From Rhodoferax sp. (GTDB lineage: Bacteria; Pseudomonadota; Gammaproteobacteria; Burkholderiales; Burkholderiaceae_C), in NCBI GenBank assembly GCA_021737865.1, contig JAIPDC010000010.1, positions 1 through 36,388 of the forward strand: DNA of 36,388 bases, in the 5' to 3' direction. Numbering within the stretch: the stretch's first letter is position 1; every line of letters starts with the position of its first letter. Position numbers and translations under genes: made by a program. Below the pieces are notes generated by a model. The model searched no databases and was not told the origin of the DNA. It worked only from the letters and a program-made list of their open reading frames with translations. Below are positions 8,636-17,574 of this stretch, one piece after another.

Positions 8636-8976
8636 GGTGGAATCGAAAAATGGTTGACTGGATGGGACCGGATTGTCGCCATCCCGGACAGAGGCCCGCA
8701 AGAAACAGGATGCGGTTGTCCCCAAAAGACGTGATTAATCTTGTGCATAAGTCGGTGAACAAGTGCCCGAACCCTGGCCAGCGCTGATTTCAGGGCCTGG
8801 TGCTTAAAATTTGGGCACCACGATGAGGAATGAGCCGGAGCCTTGCAACAGACTGTACGAAAAATGGCTCTGTTGGCATTACGCAGGGATAAGCCGCGTT
8901 CCGCGCCCTGACCCGCCTAAGTGTTCGGGCCTTACGCCCTCATTGAACCGCGCGTCAGACGCGGCCAAACCATGAG
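8636..8976. other. Non-coding stretch
   Basis: No supported gene, RNA or strong hairpin was seen in these 341 bases between the small hypothetical gene and the VapC remnant. The stretch belongs to the low-density region that separates the two operon-rich parts of the window. Confidence 0.4.
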
Positions 8977-9198
8977 TTACCGGCCCGGGCGGTCACAGTT
9001 CTCCACTTCGAGCACAGGCACGCGCACGAATTCCGACATGTTGTTCGTCACCAGCACCAAGCCTTCGCTGCGTGCGTGGCCGGCAATGTGCAGGTCATTC
9101 ACTCCGATGGGTTGGCCGAGTTTTTCCGGGGCGGCACGGATGGCGCCGTAGTGGTTTACCTTGATTCCAAGCGTATCGGATAAGCTCTGCGGACGAAC
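8977..9198 (-). pseudogene. VapC-type PIN-domain toxin, 3' remnant
   Basis: The minus strand reads NHYGAIRAAPEKLGQPIG, then VNDLHIAGHARSEGLVLVTNN and EFVRVPVLEVEN, which is the C-terminal half of a VapC ribonuclease toxin, including the ND and TNN acidic-site neighbourhood. A stop (TGA) lies in frame just upstream of 9198, so the N-terminal half with the first catalytic Asp is lost. The usual terminal Trp codon after EN is Cys (TGT) and the frame then reads five extra residues to TAA at 8977-8979. No VapB antitoxin gene was found beside it. It is a relic of a toxin-antitoxin module. Confidence 0.75.
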
Positions 9199-9239
9199 TC
9201 AGCGCCCCAAAAGCGCCCCTGAACGATAACGATCAATCC

Positions 9240-10076
9240 ATGCATCACGAAACGATCACAGCAGACGATGGAGAGCAACTTCACGTCCACCTGTCGGGGA
9301 GCGGGATCCCCATCTTGCTGATGCATGGCTGGACCGCCAACCATGCCGCCTGGTCGCCCCTGGTGGCGCCGCTGTCACAGCACTATCGTCTGCTGCGCCC
9401 GGATGCGCGCGGTCATGGAGGCCACCCGCTCACCGTGAATCACGAGCCTGATGTCAAGCGGCTCGCGCGTGACATCATCAATCTGCTTGACCATTTTGAG
9501 ATCGAACGTATTGCCGCCGTCGGGCATTCGATGGGTGCGCTGACACTGTGGCAATGCATCCGGGATTTCGGTGGGGAGCGTTTTTCTCACCTTGCCTTCA
9601 TCGACCAATCACCCAAATTGATGACCGACGACATGTGGCACATGGGCATCTATGGTGATTTCGACAGCGCCCGTGCGCAGCGATTCATCGACGACCTGGA
9701 CGCTGACTTTGTCGAAGCGGTGCTGCGTTTGATCGCCTTCGGGCTCAACGACAAGGCGCGTGAGACCTATCTGCGCAACTCATCGGGTTGGCGTGCGGCG
9801 CGCGAAGCCCTGCGCAACATCAACCCGCATTCAGCCATCGCCATCTGGAGGAGCCTGGTTGCCGGCGACTACCGCGATGTGCTGGCGACCATTGATGCCC
9901 CCACTTTGCTTGCCTATGGGACGTCAAGCAACTTCTACCCCAGGGAGGCAGCACAATTTGTGGCGTCCCGCATACCGAAGGCACGTTTGAGCTTTTACGA
10001 AGGCGCTGATCACGGTCCACATCTCCTCCAACCGGATCGATTTGCTGGTGAACTCATTGCATTGCTCAATGGATAA
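9240..10076 (+). CDS. Alpha/beta-fold hydrolase
   Basis: A 278-residue cytoplasmic hydrolase of the chloroperoxidase/RsbQ-like branch. The oxyanion-hole motif HGWTANHAAW is near residues 29-38, the nucleophile elbow GHSMG has Ser97, and the catalytic His is His258 in GADHGPHL. After strand 6, where the acid residue normally sits, the sequence is APTLLAYGTSSNFYP with no Asp or Glu, so the acid may come from another position. The start is ATG 9240 with no strong ribosome-binding site. It is transcribed alone, 41 bases after the VapC remnant. Substrate unknown. Confidence 0.85.
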   Translation: MHHETITADDGEQLHVHLSGSGIPILLMHGWTANHAAWSPLVAPLSQHYRLLRPDARGHGGHPLTVNHEPDVKRLARDIINLLDHFEIERIAAVGHSMGALTLWQCIRDFGGERFSHLAFIDQSPKLMTDDMWHMGIYGDFDSARAQRFIDDLDADFVEAVLRLIAFGLNDKARETYLRNSSGWRAAREALRNINPHSAIAIWRSLVAGDYRDVLATIDAPTLLAYGTSSNFYPREAAQFVASRIPKARLSFYEGADHGPHLLQPDRFAGELIALLNG

Positions 10077-10227
10077 GGCGGGGCTTTGGCTTTCGTAGGG
10101 ACAATTGACACCCCAAGACAACGCCCCGATGGCCACGGTCCCCGCGCCGGATGCGCCAGACTGAACTTCCTATAAACTGCTGCAACCATGCGCGACGTTG
10201 GCTCGCAGCTGTGCACCAGAGTGACTC

Positions 10228-11166
10228 ATGCGAAACAACACCAAACGCGGCATTTTCTATCTTGCCCTGGGTGTCTTTGTGTTCTCCCTGCAGGACGCCA
10301 TCATCAAGCAAGTCAGCGGCTCTTATGCGCTGACAGAGGTGGTCTTCATTCGATCGCTGGTTGCCATACCGATACTGCTGTTAATCGTCCAGCGCGAAGT
10401 GGGCTGGCGCGCCATTTTTCCGCCGCAGTTGTGGCCGTTGATGCTGCGTTCAGCCATTCTTTTCATGTCCTACATCGCCTATTACATGGCGTTCCCGGCC
10501 CTGCCGCTGGCCGATGCGGTCGCGCTGTACTTTACCGTTCCCTTGTTCGTGGCGGCGCTGGCGGGCCCGTTTCTGCACGAGCGCTCCGACCGCAGGGTTT
10601 GGCTGGCGGTGCTGGTGGGTTTTCTCGGGGTGATGGTCATGCTGCAGCCGAGTCGGCGTGTTTTTGAGCCCGCTGCCATGCTCTCCCTGCTGGCGGCAGC
10701 CGCCTACGGTTTCTCGATGCTGATGGCGCGCAAGCTGGGAAGCACCCAGTCCACAGGCGTGATGGTCTTTCACCAGAATCTCATGTTCCTGGCGGGTTCC
10801 GTGGCAACCGCCCTGGTCCTGGGGAGCCTGGGCATTGTCGATGCCGCCCACCCGAGCTTGTCCTTTCTGGTTCGCCCCTGGGTCTGGCCGACGGCCTACG
10901 ACGCCTTTCTGATGTGCGCCTGCGGCCTCATCTCAACACTTGGCATGATGCTGCTCACCAGCGCCTATCATGTGGCCAAGGCGAGTTCTGTCGCGCCCTT
11001 CGAATACACCGGAATCATGTGGGCGCCGTTGTGGGGCTTCTTGTTCTTCAACGAGACGCCGCGCCTGACAACACTGCTGGGGGCGGTGCTGATCGTCGGC
11101 GCGGGGCTGGTGGCCCTGCGCACAAACAGAACAGAAAACCCGGCCGCCCCGGTGGCAGGGCATTGA
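10228..11166 (+). CDS. EamA/DMT-family transporter
   Basis: A 312-residue inner-membrane protein with about ten hydrophobic segments arranged as two repeats of the EamA domain, the first from about residue 8 and the second from about residue 150. Members of the drug/metabolite transporter superfamily export amino acids, metabolites or drugs; the substrate here is not predictable. The 151-base gap from the alpha/beta hydrolase suggests its own promoter. The gene is convergent with the LysR gene, with only 9 bases between the stops. Confidence 0.88.
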   Translation: MRNNTKRGIFYLALGVFVFSLQDAIIKQVSGSYALTEVVFIRSLVAIPILLLIVQREVGWRAIFPPQLWPLMLRSAILFMSYIAYYMAFPALPLADAVALYFTVPLFVAALAGPFLHERSDRRVWLAVLVGFLGVMVMLQPSRRVFEPAAMLSLLAAAAYGFSMLMARKLGSTQSTGVMVFHQNLMFLAGSVATALVLGSLGIVDAAHPSLSFLVRPWVWPTAYDAFLMCACGLISTLGMMLLTSAYHVAKASSVAPFEYTGIMWAPLWGFLFFNETPRLTTLLGAVLIVGAGLVALRTNRTENPAAPVAGH

Positions 11167-11175
11167 CTGTCATCA

Positions 11176-12042
11176 TCAGTCAACACAAGCCAGCCCCTGA
11201 ACGTTTTCGATCAACTGCTCTTCCAGCAACAGGACAGCATGGGGCGGCGTGCCGCTGGCCCGGTGCAATGCAATCTCGATCTCCGGAAGGGGCGGCAACT
11301 TTTCCTCCGGCCCCAAAATCCTCCACCCCGAAGGCACCATGCTCTGGGCGACGACAGTCACCGCCAGCCCCCCGGACACGGCCAGCGCGCCCCCCACAAA
11401 GCTCTGGCTGCAATACGCGACTCGCCAAGCTCGCCCCTGCGCTTCGAGTGCGGCCAATGCATGGCCACGAAATACGCAGCCATCGGGAAAAAGCGCGAGT
11501 GGCAGCGTGGCTTCTGCATGCGCCAGATGGTGCCGCGATCCTACCCATACCAAGCGCTCCCGGCGCAGCGTCTTACCGAGTCGGCGATTGGGCTGGCGCG
11601 TGATGATTGCAATGTCCAAATTGCCGGCCTCGACCCGGTCAAGCAGTTCTCCGCTCAGCGCGCCAAAGACCTCAAGTTGCACCCTTGGATAAGCATGAGA
11701 GAAGCGCGTCAAAACGCCTGGTAAAAAGAACCGTGCGTAGTCGTCTGGCATACCAAGCCTGACGTGACCTTCGGCGAAAGCCTGATTCATTGCAAATAGG
11801 GCTTCTTCGTTCAAGCGGATCATGCGGCGCGCGTAGCCCAGAAGAACTTCACCTGCCTCGGTCAGCTTGATTTGACGATTTTCGCGCTGCAGCAGCTGCT
11901 GACCCGTCATGTCCTCCAGCTTGCGCAATTGCATGCTCACTGCTGACTGTGTTCGACAAAGATAGTGTGCGGCGCGCGTAAAACTCCCGCTGTCCACGAC
12001 TGCGGCAAAGGCCTGCAAAAGAGTGACATCAAAGTATTTCAG
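11176..12042 (-). CDS. LysR-family transcriptional regulator, probable CTG start
   Basis: A LysR regulator: N-terminal winged helix-turn-helix (SGSFTRAAHYLCRTQSAVSMQLRKLE would be the DNA-binding helices, seen in pieces SGSFTRAA and QSAVSMQLRKLE) and a C-terminal effector-binding domain. The first ATG/GTG/TTG in frame is TTG 12018, which would remove the start of the first helix. CTG at 12042-12040 gives LKYFDVTLLQAFAAV, matching the usual LysR N-terminus, and has AAGGA at 12053-12049 with a 6-base spacer, so CTG is taken as the start (288 residues). It is divergent from a solute-binding-protein gene, with paired palindromes in between, and probably controls that gene and itself. Confidence 0.85.
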   Translation of the reverse strand: MKYFDVTLLQAFAAVVDSGSFTRAAHYLCRTQSAVSMQLRKLEDMTGQQLLQRENRQIKLTEAGEVLLGYARRMIRLNEEALFAMNQAFAEGHVRLGMPDDYARFFLPGVLTRFSHAYPRVQLEVFGALSGELLDRVEAGNLDIAIITRQPNRRLGKTLRRERLVWVGSRHHLAHAEATLPLALFPDGCVFRGHALAALEAQGRAWRVAYCSQSFVGGALAVSGGLAVTVVAQSMVPSGWRILGPEEKLPPLPEIEIALHRASGTPPHAVLLLEEQLIENVQGLACVD

Positions 12043-12053
12043 ATCAGTTCCTT

Positions 12054-12094
12054 CATCACGTTTCGTGATGCAAACGATAACAAAAATTCGTTTG
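12054..12094. promoter_or_regulatory. Two adjacent palindromes, probable LysR operator
   Basis: Two perfect inverted repeats stand side by side between the LysR gene and the divergent binding-protein gene: CATCACG-TTT-CGTGATG at 12054-12070 and CAAACGA-(10 bases)-TCGTTTG at 12071-12094. LysR regulators commonly bind a recognition site and a second activation site nearby; this layout fits. The first palindrome abuts the regulator's own ribosome-binding site, which would allow autorepression. Confidence 0.55.
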
Positions 12095-12120
12095 CTTTGA
12101 AATAGACCACATCCTACAGT
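12091..12120 (+). promoter_or_regulatory. Candidate promoter of the solute-binding-protein gene
   Basis: TTTGCT at 12091-12096 and TACAGT at 12115-12120 are separated by 18 bases and could serve as -35 and -10 boxes. The weak -35 overlaps the arm of the second palindrome, as expected for a LysR-activated promoter. This is a pattern match only. Confidence 0.25.
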
Positions 12121-12196
12121 CTAGCCGCCCAGGTACCAACCAAGAAGTACTTCCCCGGATGATCCGGAATTTTCAACTTTGTAAGAGACATGAAAA

Positions 12197-13765
12197 ATGA
12201 CAAATACTGAAACTAAATCGAAATCCGGAATCATTCTGGACCGCAGACAATTGATCTCCGGTGCGACCGCGCTCGGGCTATCTGCAGCCTTCGGCGCCAT
12301 GCCAGCCATGGCCCAGGAAGCGCAAAAGAAAGGCGGCACCCTTAAGTTGGGTATGGAAGGCGGCTCTGCCTCCGACAGTCTGGACCCACGCACCTACGCA
12401 GATGCCATTCCGCGCGTTTGCAGTCTGATGTTCTGGAACCAACTGGTCGAGATCGATGCCAAAGGCGATGCGACTCCCGAACTGGCCGAAAGTTGGGAAG
12501 CCAAGCCCGGCGCGGCTGAATGGATCTTCAATATTCGCAAGGGCATCACCTTTACCTCCGGAAAGACGCTCGACGCAGACGACGTCATCTTCTCGCTCAA
12601 CCTCCACCGGGGCGAGACCAGCTCGCCGGCAAAGGGATTGCTCGCACAGATCACAGATATCACGAAACTTTCTGCAAACCAGATTTCCGTCAGGCTGTCA
12701 GGCGGCAACGCGGACCTGCCCTATGTTTTTACCGACTACCACCTGATGATCGTTCCAAACGGCACCAAGGACTTCTCCAAGCCCGACGGAACTGGCGCTT
12801 TCACGCTGGTTGAGTGGCAGCCCGGCGTGCGCGTGGTAGCCAAACGCAAGCCCGGCACCTACTGGAAGCCCGGCCGCGGCAATTTCGACACGGTTGAGTT
12901 GCGCTATATCCTGGACGCTACTGCACGCACCCAGGCGATCATGACGGGGCAGGTCGACGCGATCAACAAGCTTGACCCGAAGACTGCAACCCTAGTGGCC
13001 AAGGCGCCCAACGTCGCCGTGGTTCGCACCAAGGCTGCGGGCAATCGATACAGCTTTGTCGCACACCGGGACAGAGACCCCTACGCCAACAACGATCTGA
13101 TGCTGGGACTGAAGTACGGCATCGACCGCCAGAAGATCATCGACACCGTGTTTGGCGGATTCGCCTCTCTGGGAAATGATCACTTGATTGGATCCACCCT
13201 GAAGTATTACGACGCCAGCCAACCCCAGCGGCCTTACGACCCGGACAAGGCGGCATTTCACTTCAAGAAAGCAGGGGTCAGGACTCCCTTGGAGCTGTTG
13301 GTATCCGAAGGCGCATACACCGGCGCCACGGATGCGGGCGTGTTGTTTCAGGAGTCCCTGAGAAGGACCGGCACCGCGCTCGAAGTGAAGCGTGTCTCGG
13401 GCGATGGCTATTGGGACAATGTCTGGCTGAAGCAACCGTTCTCTGCCGTCTACTGGAGCCCCCGCCCGACGGTAGACATGCAGATTTCAACCACCTTTAT
13501 TTCGGACGCTGCGTGGAATGACACGCGCTGGAAGCGTCCCGCCTTCGACAAGCTGGTGATTGCGGCCAGGGCCGAACTTGACGACCTCAAGCGGCGCAAG
13601 ATGTACGCGGATGCACAGCGCCTGGTGAGCGATGACGGCGGCATGATCTGTTTTGCCGTGGGTGATTTTCTGGACGCCCACTCCAAGAAGCTGCACGGAT
13701 TGGCCCCTCATCCTCGCTTCGACCTGAACGATAACCGTCTTCCTGAAAAAGGCTGGTTTGCCTGA
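12197..13765 (+). CDS. Dpp/Opp-type ABC transporter solute-binding protein (copy 1)
   Basis: A 522-residue periplasmic binding protein of family 5 (peptide/nickel type). The leader has a twin-Arg DRRQLISG, then a hydrophobic stretch and a cleavage-like AMPAMAQ near residue 40, suggesting Tat or Sec export. The mature part has the family features (GGTLKLGMEGG, a DADDVIFSLN block, GTGAFTLVEWQPG). It is clearly a paralogue of the protein encoded at 18693-20267: both share the leader pattern LGLSA.FGAMPAMAQ, the GYWDNVWLK.PF.AVYW block and the terminal EKGWFA. No permease or ATPase is beside it; it may use the importer encoded at 15090-18522. It is divergent from the LysR gene. Confidence 0.9.
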   Translation: MTNTETKSKSGIILDRRQLISGATALGLSAAFGAMPAMAQEAQKKGGTLKLGMEGGSASDSLDPRTYADAIPRVCSLMFWNQLVEIDAKGDATPELAESWEAKPGAAEWIFNIRKGITFTSGKTLDADDVIFSLNLHRGETSSPAKGLLAQITDITKLSANQISVRLSGGNADLPYVFTDYHLMIVPNGTKDFSKPDGTGAFTLVEWQPGVRVVAKRKPGTYWKPGRGNFDTVELRYILDATARTQAIMTGQVDAINKLDPKTATLVAKAPNVAVVRTKAAGNRYSFVAHRDRDPYANNDLMLGLKYGIDRQKIIDTVFGGFASLGNDHLIGSTLKYYDASQPQRPYDPDKAAFHFKKAGVRTPLELLVSEGAYTGATDAGVLFQESLRRTGTALEVKRVSGDGYWDNVWLKQPFSAVYWSPRPTVDMQISTTFISDAAWNDTRWKRPAFDKLVIAARAELDDLKRRKMYADAQRLVSDDGGMICFAVGDFLDAHSKKLHGLAPHPRFDLNDNRLPEKGWFA

Positions 13766-13791
13766 CCACTGTCCACTTAATCAGCATGTTT

Positions 13792-13814
13792 TCCCGGGCG
13801 TTTTTGGCCCGGGA
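13792..13814 (+). other. Intercistronic hairpin
   Basis: TCCCGGGC and GCCCGGGA form an 8-base-pair stem around a 7-base loop (GTTTTTG). It lies between the binding-protein stop and the AGGAG of the next gene, without a T-tract, so it is more likely an mRNA-stabilising or processing element than a terminator. Confidence 0.4.
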
Positions 13815-13828
13815 CAGGAGAAATTATT

Positions 13829-14767
13829 TTGAAAATCGGTTTCATTGGACTTGGCAACATGGGAAGAGCTGCCGCCCGCAATATCCTGCGCGCGGGCTTC
13901 GCTCTAACTGTCCACGACATCAACAAGAGTGCCGCAGATCCGTTGCTGGCAGAAGGGGCTCTCTGGGCGGATACGCCCGCGAGCTTGTTGGATCAGGTCG
14001 ACATCGTGGTATCGATGGTTTTCGGACCCCCGCAGATCGAGCAGGTCGTGCGCGGCACGAACGGATTGCTGGCCACAAGCTGCAAGGGAAAGGGCTGGAT
14101 TGACATGACGACCAGCAGCCCCATGCTGATGCGGGAACTCGCCAGCGAATTTGAAAGCGCGGGCGGACTGCCGGTCGACTCGCCCGTCACAGGGTCTGTC
14201 GATTCGGCCATTCGCGGCGACATGATCCTGTTTGTCGGAGGAACAGATGCGGCGATAGCCTTCGCTAAACCAGTTCTTGAAGTTGTTGGGGTCATCCGGC
14301 TGGTAGGACGGTATGGCAATGGCTACGTAGCCAAACTGGTGAACAACCAGTTGTGGTTCATCCACGCCGCGGCGATTGGAGAGGCCATGGTGGCGGCCAA
14401 GAAGGCGGGGCTGGAACCCGAAGTCTGGTGGGCTGCGATGAAGGGCGGAGCGGCTGAGAGCTTTGTCATGCAACACGACGTCCCCTCCATTTTTGCCGGT
14501 CACTACGACCCATCTTTCCGCCTGGAGTTGTGCCTGAAAGATCTGGCCCTGATTGATGAGTTGCTGAAGTTCATGGGCACTCGCCAGGAAATCACTGGTG
14601 CAACTTATGCGCGTTTTCGCGAGGCCGCCCAGCGCTACGGCGTCGGCGCCGGAGAAATGACCGTCTGCAAGGTGATAGAGGACGATGCCGGAGTTGCGCT
14701 TCGCGTGGCGGGCGACTGGACGCCACCGTGGGAAGTCAAGCACCCCGATGAGGCCCAAACAGCATGA
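13829..14767 (+). CDS. NAD(P)-dependent beta-hydroxyacid dehydrogenase
   Basis: A 312-residue member of the 3-hydroxyisobutyrate/tartronate-semialdehyde dehydrogenase family. The Rossmann motif GLGNMG is at residues 7-12, the substrate-binding segment is DSPVTGSVDSA and the catalytic Lys is in KLVNNQL. It reversibly oxidises a 3-hydroxy acid to the semialdehyde or keto acid; some relatives are imine reductases. The start is TTG 13829 with AGGAG at 13816-13820 and an 8-base spacer. Its stop overlaps the ATG of a degraded second copy. The C-terminal extension after VIEDDAG is longer than in 3-hydroxyisobutyrate dehydrogenase. Co-transcription with the binding protein suggests the imported compound or a derivative is the substrate. 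Confidence 0.85.
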   Translation: MKIGFIGLGNMGRAAARNILRAGFALTVHDINKSAADPLLAEGALWADTPASLLDQVDIVVSMVFGPPQIEQVVRGTNGLLATSCKGKGWIDMTTSSPMLMRELASEFESAGGLPVDSPVTGSVDSAIRGDMILFVGGTDAAIAFAKPVLEVVGVIRLVGRYGNGYVAKLVNNQLWFIHAAAIGEAMVAAKKAGLEPEVWWAAMKGGAAESFVMQHDVPSIFAGHYDPSFRLELCLKDLALIDELLKFMGTRQEITGATYARFREAAQRYGVGAGEMTVCKVIEDDAGVALRVAGDWTPPWEVKHPDEAQTA

Positions 14768-15085
14768 ACGATCCACTGAGACTGACCCTTGGATTTCCCG
14801 GTCTGGGCAATGCGGGAGGGCAGATCATGTCGAGTCCGTGGTGAGCGGGTCCCTTGGCGCCATCGCGGCGATGGGCCCTCCATTTTTGCCGTTCACCTTG
14901 ACCCCTCGTTTTCTCTGGGCCTCTGCGTAAAAGACCTGGGTCGGATTGCTGCGTTGAGTGAAAACGTCAAAGCTTCCTGGCCCATGACTTCGGCGCCGCA
15001 GGTCGCCTTAGGCATGGCATTGGCGCGTTGCGGCCCAGACGCCGCAGGATTGCCTGTGGCAAAGCGGATTGAAGACGACAGCAAT
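14764..15085 (+). pseudogene. Second beta-hydroxyacid dehydrogenase, internally deleted remnant
   Basis: ATG 14764 overlaps the stop of the intact dehydrogenase (ATGA) and reads MNDPLRLTLGFPGLGNAGGQ, a Rossmann start, before a stop at 14842-14844. A second frame then gives VVSGSLGAIAA, like the substrate-binding Ser motif of the family. A third gives GPSIFAVHLDPSFSLGLCVK and later AKRIEDDS, aligning with VPSIFAGHYDPSFRLELCLK and CKVIEDDA of the intact gene. At least two deletions have joined three pieces of a gene once about 900 bases long. It ends where the convergent ABC ATPase gene ends. Confidence 0.8.
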
Positions 15086-15089
15086 CCGT

Positions 15090-16700
15090 CTATGTGGCGA
15101 GACGCTTGGCCAGCACCCCATCCAGCCAGTCCACCCGCATTTCGGGCACCGCTGTGATCAGTTTCTGGGTGTAGGGGTGTTCCGGGTTGTCGAAAATCTT
15201 GTCGGTTTGATCAAAGGCCACGAACTGGCCCTGGAGCATGACCGCCGTGCGATGGGCGATGCGGTGCACCACATCAAGATCGTGCGTGATCAAAACATAG
15301 GACAGACCCAGCTCAGCCTGCAGCTTGCGCAGCAATTTCAGGATTTCTTCGGCCACCAAGGGGTCCAGCGCGGAGGTCGGCTCGTCGAGAATGATCAGGT
15401 CAGGCCGGGCCGCCAAGGCGCGCGCGATACAGACGCGCTGCTTTTGCCCACCCGACAGTTGACCCGGCCTGCGCTGCAAAAAGTCAACAGGCAGTTCAAC
15501 CAGGGTCATCAGTTCCTTGGCCCGCTCAAGCGTCCCTTGCCGACCCAGTCCAAAATAGAACTGCACTGGCCGTCCCACAATATCGAGGAGATTTTGGCGC
15601 GGGTTGATCGCCACATCGGGGATTTGGTAGACCAGCTGAATACGTCGCTTGAGTTCCTTGTCGCGCGCCTTGAGGCTGGGCGGCAAGGGTTTTCCCTGGA
15701 AAACAATCTCACCGCTTTTTGGCGGCAGAAGGCCCGTGATCACACGCGCCAAGGTGGACTTGCCCGAGCCGGACTCACCGACCACGGCCACGGTCTCACC
15801 CCCCTTGACGGTCAACGCAACACCCTTGACCACATGGAAATTCCCGTAGTAGGCGTGGCAATCCTTGATGGACAACACGATTTCCGGCTTCACCGTGCCT
15901 GGCGCCGCCCGTTCGCTGGCCGCCGCGCCGCGCACCGCCACCAGGCGGGCCGTGTATTCCTGTTTGGCGTTGTGCAGAATCTGGCTGGTCAACCCTTCCT
16001 CGACCTCCTTGCCATGGCGCAACACCTTGATGCGGTCGGCCACCTGCGCCACCACCGCCAGGTCGTGTGTGATGTACAGGGCGGCCGTGTTGTACTGACG
16101 AATCAGGGACTTCAGCAGGATCAGCACCTCGATCTGGGTCGTCACATCGAGCGCGGTGGTGGGCTCGTCCAGCACCAGCACGTCGGGTCGGCAGGACATC
16201 GCCATCGCCGCCATCGCCCGCTGCAGTTGGCCGCCGGATGCCTGGTGCGGATAACGGGCGCCGAAGTTCTGCGGGTCCGGCAGGTCCAGGGCGGTGAAGA
16301 GCTGGCGCGCCCAGGCCTCTGCCTCCGCGCGGGTCATGAGCTTGTGGATCAAAGGCGCCTCGCACACCTGGTCCATCAGCGTGTGCGCCGGGTTGAAAGC
16401 CGCCGTGGCCGACTGGGCAATGTAGGCAATGCGCTTGCCGCGCACGCTGCGCCGGCCTTCGGCGTCGAGGGCGCGGATGTTGGTGCCGCCAAGAATGATC
16501 TCGCCCCCGGCGATGTGCACGCCGGCGCGCGCGTAACACATGCCCGCGAGGCCGATGGTGGACTTGCCGGCGCCGCTTTCACCGATCAGGCCCAGGACCT
16601 CGCCCTTGTTCAGATTGAGGTCGACGTTGTCGACGATCACCTGGCCCGCGATGCTCTCCAGGCGCAGCCCCTTGATTTGCAAAATGATGTTGTCGCTCAT
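15090..16700 (-). CDS. Fused double ABC transporter ATPase (Dpp/Opp type)
   Basis: A 536-residue protein carrying two complete nucleotide-binding domains, equal to a DppD-DppF fusion as in GsiA/YejF. First domain: Walker [10 protein letters not shown] at 40-48, signature ASGGQ at 154-158, Walker B VLVLDEP at 174-180. Second domain: Walker [10 protein letters not shown] at 308-316, LSGGQ at 415-419, LIILDEP at 435-441. It powers import through the two permeases encoded just upstream. The start ATG 16700 is 15 bases after the permease stop. The signature of the first half begins with Ala instead of Leu. It is the last gene of the transporter operon. Confidence 0.93.
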   Translation of the reverse strand: MSDNIILQIKGLRLESIAGQVIVDNVDLNLNKGEVLGLIGESGAGKSTIGLAGMCYARAGVHIAGGEIILGGTNIRALDAEGRRSVRGKRIAYIAQSATAAFNPAHTLMDQVCEAPLIHKLMTRAEAEAWARQLFTALDLPDPQNFGARYPHQASGGQLQRAMAAMAMSCRPDVLVLDEPTTALDVTTQIEVLILLKSLIRQYNTAALYITHDLAVVAQVADRIKVLRHGKEVEEGLTSQILHNAKQEYTARLVAVRGAAASERAAPGTVKPEIVLSIKDCHAYYGNFHVVKGVALTVKGGETVAVVGESGSGKSTLARVITGLLPPKSGEIVFQGKPLPPSLKARDKELKRRIQLVYQIPDVAINPRQNLLDIVGRPVQFYFGLGRQGTLERAKELMTLVELPVDFLQRRPGQLSGGQKQRVCIARALAARPDLIILDEPTSALDPLVAEEILKLLRKLQAELGLSYVLITHDLDVVHRIAHRTAVMLQGQFVAFDQTDKIFDNPEHPYTQKLITAVPEMRVDWLDGVLAKRLAT

Positions 16701-16715
16701 GGTGTCGGGTTCCGA

Positions 16716-17549
16716 TCAGAGTTCGGCTTGCGCGCCCGAGGGGCGCGCATCCATGGACAGCATCCAGTCAACCACCAGATTGATGGCGACGGTCAACAAG
16801 GCAATGGTGGCGGCCGGGTAAATCGGCGCCATCATGCCGAAATTGATCGCGGCGGCGTTCTCTTTCACCATGCCGCCGAGGTCGGCGAAGGGCGGCTGGA
16901 TGCCCAAGCCCAGGAAGGACAGACCGGCGATAAACAGGAAGTTGAAGCAAAAGCGCAGGCCGAACTCGGCCACCAGGGGAGCCCAGGCGTTGGGCAGGAT
17001 TTCCCGGGTGATGACCCACCACAGGCCTTCGCCGCGCAGCTTGGCCGCCTCCACGTACTCCATCACCGACAGGTTCATGCCCAAGGCGCGCGACAAGCGG
17101 AACACGCGGGTGGAATCCAGGACCGCAATCGTCAGAATCAGCACCGGGATGCTGGAGCCGAACACGCCGAGAACGATCAGGGCGAAGATCAGGCCGGGTA
17201 TGGACAACATCACATCGACCAATCGGCTGAAAAAGACGTCGACCCAGCCACCCAGCACAGCGCTGGTAAAGCCCACCACGATGCCGATGAAGAAGGACAG
17301 CAGGGTGATCGCCAGGGCCACGCCAATAGTCATGCGCGTGCCGTAGAGAATGCGGGTGAACATGTCGCGGCCGATCTGGTCGGTTCCCAGCCACATGGTC
17401 GAGCTGGCTTCGTCCCAGGTGCCGCCGATGGTGGCGGATTCGGGGTGAGGGGCGATCCAGGGGGTAAACAGCGCGACCAGCACAAACAGTGTGACCACCA
17501 CCAGGCCGAACCAGGCGGTGGGTGTGGGTTTTTGTCCGAAGAGTTTCAT
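16716..17549 (-). CDS. Dpp/Opp-type ABC transporter permease (DppC type)
   Basis: A 277-residue inner-membrane permease with about six hydrophobic segments. The N-terminal segment LVVVTLFVLVALFTPWIAPH, the GTDQIGRDMFTRILYG block and the cytoplasmic EAAKLRGEGLWWVITREILPN coupling helix region (shown here for its EAA-type motif) identify the DppC branch. The start ATG 17549 has AAAGGAG with an 8-base spacer. It follows the DppB-type gene by 25 bases and forms the channel with it. Confidence 0.92.
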   Translation of the reverse strand: MKLFGQKPTPTAWFGLVVVTLFVLVALFTPWIAPHPESATIGGTWDEASSTMWLGTDQIGRDMFTRILYGTRMTIGVALAITLLSFFIGIVVGFTSAVLGGWVDVFFSRLVDVMLSIPGLIFALIVLGVFGSSIPVLILTIAVLDSTRVFRLSRALGMNLSVMEYVEAAKLRGEGLWWVITREILPNAWAPLVAEFGLRFCFNFLFIAGLSFLGLGIQPPFADLGGMVKENAAAINFGMMAPIYPAATIALLTVAINLVVDWMLSMDARPSGAQAEL

Positions 17550-17574
17550 GGGCAGTTCTCCTTTCTTCTTGTTG

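Noticed and set aside
8921-9151. 76-residue plus-strand frame
   Set aside because: It is the complement of the VapC remnant.
10105-10130. TTGACA upstream of the EamA gene as a -35 box
   Set aside because: No -10-like hexamer lies 16-18 bases after it; the TATAAA near 10170 is too far away.
13904-14776. 290-residue minus-strand open frame
   Set aside because: Antisense to the beta-hydroxyacid dehydrogenase; no recognisable motif.
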